The notes under the pieces were generated by a model. That model made no database searches. It saw only the letters and a list, made by a program, of their open reading frames with translations, and was not told the origin of the DNA. From Mycobacterium marinum (lineage in GTDB: Bacteria; Actinomycetota; Actinomycetes; Mycobacteriales; Mycobacteriaceae), in contig NZ_CP024190.1 of assembly GCF_003391395.1 (NCBI RefSeq), positions 186,001 through 250,000 of the forward strand: a stretch of 64,000 nucleotides of DNA. The letters run 5' to 3'. Below are positions 59,823 through 64,000 of the stretch, one piece after another; within the stretch, counting starts at the first letter, position 1; each line of letters begins with the position of its first letter. A program made the position numbers and the translations under genes.

Positions 59823-60916
59823 GCCCGCTGCTCCCGGTGGTGTACCGACACCTCGAGGTCGGGCGCTTGGGGATTGTCCAGCCAGCGCAGGATCACGAAC
59901 CCCCGATGCCGGCCACCGGTGTCGAGCCAATGTCCAAAACCGAAGTCCTGCTCGGAAATTGCAATACGCACCCTGCCATCCGCGCCGGCACGTACCGCCC
60001 GATTGGTCACCGAGCTGTGCCTGCTGTCCGGCTCCAGACATTCGTGCCAGATGCTTTCCAGCGCGACACTCCAGTACCGCGTTTCCGGTGGCTCGAAGTC
60101 CAGCACCAGAGCCTGCCCCGGTGCTAGCCGGAAGGTCCCGATCATGTACAGGTTGTCCGGGGTGGTGTCGGCGGCGCCAAGATCGGCGGCCTGGGCGGTC
60201 AGCAGGGTGTTGGGGTTGTCGAGCAGTTCGGGCTTGATGGTGCGGTGCAGCGTGGTGAGCTTCATCAAGGACCACGCCAGCGCCGTGAACTGTCCCGCAA
60301 GTTCGTCGTCGGTTGGTGGCGACGCCGGGGCTGGGTCGAAGGCCTCGATGCGCATTTTGGCCAGCTCTTCGCGGCTGCGATCGCCGACGTACTCCCGGAC
60401 GACGATCGCCGATGCGTCGTCGGGGATTTGCACCCACTGCCCGCCGCCGGGCTCGTCGGGTTCCAGCGCCGAAAGCAACAGCGTGAATTCACCAGACTGC
60501 AGCGCCAAGTCGGCGTCGCTGAGGTAGCCGGCCATTCGCCGCGGCGTGAGTCCGGTGCCGGCCAGTATCTGTACTCCCAGGTAACAACTGGTGCCCCGGG
60601 TACCGGTGATCCGGTAACGGTGGTCGCCGCGGATCATCGCCAGAAAGTAGTTGCCCTCCGGGTTGGGGCCGCCAATCATGCGGTTCGGCGGACACATATC
60701 GAAGAACACGGGCCGGGCGGGGTCGGACTCCACCGACATTTGCGCGCATAGCGACGACACCCGGGCGATGACCCGCAGTCCTTCCAGGAGTTCGGGCTCG
60801 GACTCGGCGTCCTCGGTCACGATCTTGGTGACGTCTGCGAGCATGCGCTGAAAGAACTGCCACGCGGCAAGCGCCTGGGGGGCACCCGCGACAGGCCTGG
60901 CGAGGTGGTGAGACAT
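59819..60916 (-). CDS. DUF1214-type protein
   Basis: A 365-residue soluble protein. The C-terminal half ('FRLAPGQALVLDFEPPETRY', 'WSVALESIWHECLEP', 'GRVRIAISEQDFG') matches DUF1214, a domain of unknown function common near sulfotransferases and TetR genes in mycobacteria. Translationally coupled to the sulfotransferase. Its ATG lies inside the left palindrome of the double operator at 60908-60942, so transcription from here is presumably repressed by the divergent TetR protein. Confidence 0.7.
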   Translation of the reverse strand: MSHHLARPVAGAPQALAAWQFFQRMLADVTKIVTEDAESEPELLEGLRVIARVSSLCAQMSVESDPARPVFFDMCPPNRMIGGPNPEGNYFLAMIRGDHRYRITGTRGTSCYLGVQILAGTGLTPRRMAGYLSDADLALQSGEFTLLLSALEPDEPGGGQWVQIPDDASAIVVREYVGDRSREELAKMRIEAFDPAPASPPTDDELAGQFTALAWSLMKLTTLHRTIKPELLDNPNTLLTAQAADLGAADTTPDNLYMIGTFRLAPGQALVLDFEPPETRYWSVALESIWHECLEPDSRHSSVTNRAVRAGADGRVRIAISEQDFGFGHWLDTGGRHRGFVILRWLDNPQAPDLEVSVHHREQRA

Positions 60917-60942
60917 AGTCTCACGATGAGACTATGTCTCAC
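60908..60942. promoter_or_regulatory. double TetR operator
   Basis: GTGAGACATAGTCTCA-CGA-TGAGACTATGTCTCAC is a perfect inverted repeat with 16-bp arms. Each arm is itself a TGAGAC-N3-GTCTCA palindrome, so there are two operators whose centres are 18-19 bp apart on nearly the same helix face. Lies between the divergent DUF1214 and tetR genes and covers the DUF1214 start codon. Confidence 0.85.
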
Positions 60943-60978
60943 ACATTCGGTAGTGGTTCGCGTGAATATAGTGGGCGA

Positions 60979-61572
60979 ATGTCTCCGCCCCCCGCAGCTA
61001 CCTCACTTGCCGAGCGCAAGCGCACCGCGACCCGCCAGCGCATTGCCACGGCCGCGGCGCAGCTGGTTGCCGATCTGGGGCTGGCCGCGGCAACGGTGGA
61101 GCGCATCGCCGATACCGCCGACATCAGCCGGGCGACCTTTTTCCGTTATTTCAACTCCAAGGAAGACGCCGTCGCAGAAGGCATGACAGCGCACTGGCTG
61201 GACCGGATCGCTACCGCTCTGGCGGCGCAACCCGAGCATCTGAGCGCCGTCGAGGCGGTCGTTGGCGCCTTCGGTGGGCTCGCTGTCGGATTTGCCGAGA
61301 TGGAAGATCAAGTACGCGAATTGGCAACGCTTACCCGGTCTTCGGAAACGTTGGAAGCCTGGACGCTGCACATCTATGTGCGGTACGAATCGGCGATCGC
61401 CGACTTGATTGCACCGAGGATACCCAATTTGGTACCCCAAGACCCGAGGCCGCGGCTGGTCGGTGCGTTGGCGATGGCCGTGGTGCGCATCGCGCTGGAT
61501 GACTGGCTTGGTCAGGGTGGCTCGCTGCCGGATCGGGTGCAACAGGGGTTGGCGGCGATTGTCATCGCGTGA
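60979..61572 (+). CDS. TetR-family transcriptional regulator
   Basis: A 197-residue regulator: HTH 'ATVERIADTADISRATFFRY' followed by 'FNSKEDAV', then a helical ligand domain. ATG 60979 is chosen; an upstream ATG at 60934 lies within the operator. Divergent from the DUF1214-sulfotransferase pair and almost certainly its regulator through the double palindrome. Ligand unknown. Confidence 0.9.
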   Translation: MSPPPAATSLAERKRTATRQRIATAAAQLVADLGLAAATVERIADTADISRATFFRYFNSKEDAVAEGMTAHWLDRIATALAAQPEHLSAVEAVVGAFGGLAVGFAEMEDQVRELATLTRSSETLEAWTLHIYVRYESAIADLIAPRIPNLVPQDPRPRLVGALAMAVVRIALDDWLGQGGSLPDRVQQGLAAIVIA

Positions 61573-61635
61573 ATGGCGTCCAACCGGGCGCCGGTTGCGG
61601 TGCTGGATCGTCGTCAGTCCCCAGCGCGTTGCGCC

Positions 61636-62466
61636 CTAGGTGCGTACGGCCACCGCTGATAGCAGATCGGCCAATCGATCTGGCCGGTCGAGCATCGAAA
61701 ACGTCCTGGCCCCCTCGATGAGCTCGAGTCGGGCGTTCGGGATGGCGGCGGCGAGGCGCCGGCCGTCCTCGAGTGCAAAGAACTTGTCGTCGGCCGACCA
61801 GGCGATCAGGGCGGGCTTGCTGAACTCGGGCAGCCGCGCGGCGACGCCCCTGGTGACGTCGGTATGCAATGACAGGGTTAGCTGACGCAGGTCTTCGGCG
61901 ATCGCCGGATTCGATAGCGCCGGTTGTACCCAGCGCTGCGCCAGCTCATCGATGTCGGCGTGGGCAAGGTCGCCGTAGGCGCGCCGGCGGGCCGCCGGCG
62001 ACCGCATGGTTTGAATAGCGGCCCGAAACATCTTCTTGGACTTGGCCGCCAGGATCACCGGCTTGAGAATCGGTGGTGGAAAGTGTTCGAAAGCATCGCA
62101 ACTGGTGAGCACCAGCGCGCCAAGACGCTCGGGATGATGCACCGCCACCAACTGTGCGACGACCCCACCGGTGTCGTTGCCTACCAGCACCACATCATGC
62201 AGGTCCAGGGTTGCCAGCACATCGGCGACCAGGTCACCCACGCCGGTGATCGATCGGTCGGCATCCGGGCCCAATGCCCTCGAGTGTGCGCCAAGGGGCC
62301 AGGTCGGCGCGAAGCAACGCAAGCCCCGCTCGGCAAGCCGTTCGCTGACCTGGCGCCACAGCTGGCCACCCATCAGGTACCCGTGCACGAACATGACCGG
62401 TCTGCCGTGTTCGGGTCCGGTTACTTCGTAATGGATGGTTCCGGCGTTAATGTCGATCGTCGGCAT
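61636..62466 (-). CDS. alpha/beta hydrolase
   Basis: A 276-residue hydrolase from ATG 62466 with GGGAG before it. 'VMFVHGYLMGGQLWR' is the oxyanion region. The nucleophile elbow 'LVGNDTGGVVAQL' has Asp where lipases have Ser, as in epoxide hydrolases and haloalkane dehalogenases. 'LIAWSADDKFFALEDGRRLA' carries the acid. Divergent from a TetR gene 60 bases away and probably controlled by it. Confidence 0.85.
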   Translation of the reverse strand: MPTIDINAGTIHYEVTGPEHGRPVMFVHGYLMGGQLWRQVSERLAERGLRCFAPTWPLGAHSRALGPDADRSITGVGDLVADVLATLDLHDVVLVGNDTGGVVAQLVAVHHPERLGALVLTSCDAFEHFPPPILKPVILAAKSKKMFRAAIQTMRSPAARRRAYGDLAHADIDELAQRWVQPALSNPAIAEDLRQLTLSLHTDVTRGVAARLPEFSKPALIAWSADDKFFALEDGRRLAAAIPNARLELIEGARTFSMLDRPDRLADLLSAVAVRT

Positions 62467-62488
62467 GGATGACTCCCATTTCGATACA

Positions 62489-62527
62489 CTTACAAACACG
62501 CTGCCGGTAACTTACCAACAGGTTGTA
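62489..62527. promoter_or_regulatory. possible operator for the second TetR gene
   Basis: In the 60-base divergent intergenic region CTTACAAAC (62489-62497) and CTTACCAAC (62511-62519) are direct repeats 22 bp apart, and the second continues into an imperfect palindrome with GGTTGTA. A TetR site is likely here, but the pattern is weak. Confidence 0.3.
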
Positions 62528-63132
62528 TGGAAATCAAGAGACGCACGCAAGAGGAGCGCTCCGCGGCTACCCGCGAGGCGCTGATCACCGCTGCTCGCAA
62601 GCTGTGGGGCAGTCGCGGCTATGCCGAGGTGGGGACGCCGGAGATCGCCGCGGAAGCCGGCGTCACCCGCGGCGCCATGTACCACCAATTCGCTGACAAG
62701 GCGGCGCTATTCGGTGAGGTCGTCGAGGCGGTGGAACAGGACGTGATGACGCGGATGGCTACCTCGGTGGCTGCCTCGGGGGCGGCCACGCCCGCCGACG
62801 CGATCCGTGCTGCCGTCGATGCCTGGCTGGAGGTGTCTGGCGATCCAGAGGTGCGCCAGTTGATCCTGTTGGACGCACCCGCGGTGCTCGGCTGGGCGGG
62901 CTTCCGCGATGTCGCACAGCGCTACAGCCTGGGCATGACCGAGCAGTTGATCACCGAGGCCATCCGGGCGGGCCAGCTGGATCGCCACCCGGTGCGGCCA
63001 CTGGCCCATGTGTTGATCGGCGCGCTCGACGAGGCGGCAATGTTCATTGCGACGGCCGATGATCCCAAGCGTGCCCGCCGCGAGAGCCGACAGGTGTTGC
63101 GTCGGCTGATCGACGGCATGCTGAACGACTAG
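62527..63132 (+). CDS. TetR-family transcriptional regulator
   Basis: A 201-residue regulator: 'VGTPEIAAEAGVTRGAMYHQF' (HTH, shown in part: EIAAEAGVTRGAMYHQF) and 'ADKAALFGEVV', followed by a TetR_C-type helical domain. Divergent from the alpha/beta hydrolase, its likely target. Confidence 0.9.
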   Translation: MEIKRRTQEERSAATREALITAARKLWGSRGYAEVGTPEIAAEAGVTRGAMYHQFADKAALFGEVVEAVEQDVMTRMATSVAASGAATPADAIRAAVDAWLEVSGDPEVRQLILLDAPAVLGWAGFRDVAQRYSLGMTEQLITEAIRAGQLDRHPVRPLAHVLIGALDEAAMFIATADDPKRARRESRQVLRRLIDGMLND

Positions 63133-63252
63133 CAGCTGGCATTCGGGCGCGCTCGGCCATTCCGGCCGATACCGGCCGCGGCGAACCACGGTCGCGCGCT
63201 GCACCCGGGTGGGTACGCTAGCCCGGATCATCGGCCCACCCTGGGGGAATCA

Positions 63253-63927
63253 ATGGCATTTCGAATCGGCATGAATATCGCGGCCTGGGTGCTGTGCGCC
63301 GGCGCGGTCGTGGGTGCGCCCCCGGTGCAGGCCGCACCCGGCGCCGTCTTGCCCCCGATCCCATCCACGGGTGGCGGGCCGATCATCGGTGGCGGTGATG
63401 AGGCTGCCCAGAGCCGCATCGCGCGACAACTCATGAGCGTGGGTAATGCCGACGTCCAAGAGGGTGATGGCGCGGACGCGGCCTCGTTCATCATGGACTC
63501 GGCGCGGGTGGCCGACTCACGCCTGGCTTCCGCGTTCGCCCCCCTGCAGCGCGCGTTGGGATGTCAGAAGGTCAACACGTCATTTGGGGCCCGTGCCTAC
63601 CGGCGCAGCGATGGCGGGTGGGGTGGCGCGATGCTCGTCATCGCCGAGAGCGCTACATCGGACATGCAGGCGCTGACCGGTTGCATCCGGTCCGTCTGGC
63701 CCGCGGCAACCGCCGGTGGATCCAACGCGATGTGCGCCCACGGATGGACCTATCCGACTTCAGGGCAAGACCACCGCCCTGAGACTTACCACATCCTGCT
63801 GGCCGGCACAGCCGCCGACTTCTGTGCCAAGTTCGACGAGGACTACGCAAATTTTCTGTGCCAAGTTCGACGAGGACTACGCAAATTTCGCCACCAACTG
63901 GCCGTGAGCACTCACCGCTGGTGGTAA
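63253..63927 (+). pseudogene. secreted mycobacterial protein, C-terminus frameshifted by a 34-bp duplication
   Basis: 224 codons from ATG 63253. An N-terminal signal peptide ('IAAWVLCAGAVVGAPPVQA' then A-x-A-type cleavage) leads to an unrecognised exported domain with several cysteines ('LGCQKV', 'LTGCIRSV', 'AMCAHGWTY', 'DFCAKFD'). After 'FCAKFDEDYANF' an exact second copy of 34 bases shifts the frame and gives a foreign basic tail. Without it the protein would end 'FDEDYANFATNWP', a natural finish at 63907. So the gene is damaged, or the duplication is an assembly error. Confidence 0.7.
63821..63888. repeat. perfect 34-bp tandem duplication
   Basis: 63821-63854 and 63855-63888 are identical and adjacent. 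34 is not a multiple of three, so it changes the reading frame of the secreted-protein gene. Confidence 0.95.
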
Positions 63928-64000
63928 GCCGTCCGAAGCGGCGGGGCGTTTCACGCATCGGGCGGGGAGTCCGCCGGCACCGCCGGGGTAATGCCCGTGG

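Noticed and set aside
59823..60437. N-terminal extension of the sulfotransferase
   Set aside because: The ATGA overlap at 59819-59822 fixes the start; the extension shadows the DUF1214 gene in another frame.

Overview
The window is chromosomal DNA of a slow-growing pathogenic-type Mycobacterium, high in G+C. PE/PPE/PE_PGRS genes, an mce operon, ESX-1 proteins very close to M. tuberculosis CFP-10, ESAT-6, EccB1, EspK and EspB, and a sdaA-glyA2 pair all point there. The species is not M. tuberculosis itself: it carries a partial ESX-1 duplication next to the sdaA/glyA2 region (as I recall for the M. marinum 'ESX-6' locus) and a complete second glycine-cleavage operon. A relative of M. marinum or M. 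kansasii is likely (inference).

Region 1 (3-20515, all +) is one tightly packed run of 20 genes, most with overlapping stop/start codons. The first twelve look biosynthetic: a GNAT-like protein cut by the window edge, an NAD-dependent epimerase, a membrane fatty-acid desaturase, a class III aminotransferase and a PLP decarboxylase of the diaminobutyrate/1,3-diaminopropane type, a possible acyl-ACP-dependent N-acyltransferase, a SRPBCC protein, a lipoprotein, an ABC-2 exporter pair, an acyl carrier protein and a fatty acyl-AMP ligase. They run directly into yrbEA-yrbEB-mceABCDEF. I read this as a lipid (perhaps lipo-diamine) pathway co-transcribed with its own Mce transporter. It is the best candidate here for an undescribed system.

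Region 2 (20516-39570) holds a PE_PGRS gene and a rearranged partial ESX-1 copy: eccB, PE35-, PPE68-, esxB- and esxA-like genes, a second esx pair present once whole and once truncated (465-bp direct repeat), a PPE-SVP gene, EspJ-like and EspB-like N-terminal modules, EspK, a short EspK-like protein, an EspC-like protein, and two almost identical espB genes facing away from each other in a 1.6-kb inverted repeat. No eccC, eccD, eccE or mycP is present, so these proteins probably need ESX-1 in trans. The regulatory DNA is unusual. Arrays of TGAATT, often about 11 or 21 bp apart, precede three ESX gene blocks in the sense direction. A TCAAC-N4-GTTGA operator occurs twice around a consensus promoter of the right-hand espB and once before the neighbouring tetR gene.

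Region 3 (39639-49372) has that TetR gene, a flavin dehydrogenase, and a minus-strand operon gcvP-gcvT-gcvH-glyA-sdaA behind a tandem glycine riboswitch. Together these convert glycine to C1 units, serine and pyruvate.

Region 4 (49693-64000) contains a Rieske oxygenase with an amidohydrolase, a STAS protein, a MacB-like ABC pair whose ATPase has a cyclic-nucleotide-binding-type tail (Rv0072/Rv0073-like), an LpqP-like esterase, a membrane acyltransferase, a sulfotransferase/DUF1214 pair divergent from a TetR gene with a very clear double operator, an alpha/beta hydrolase divergent from another TetR gene, and a secreted protein frameshifted by an exact 34-bp tandem duplication. I saw no tRNA, rRNA, CRISPR array or insertion sequence.
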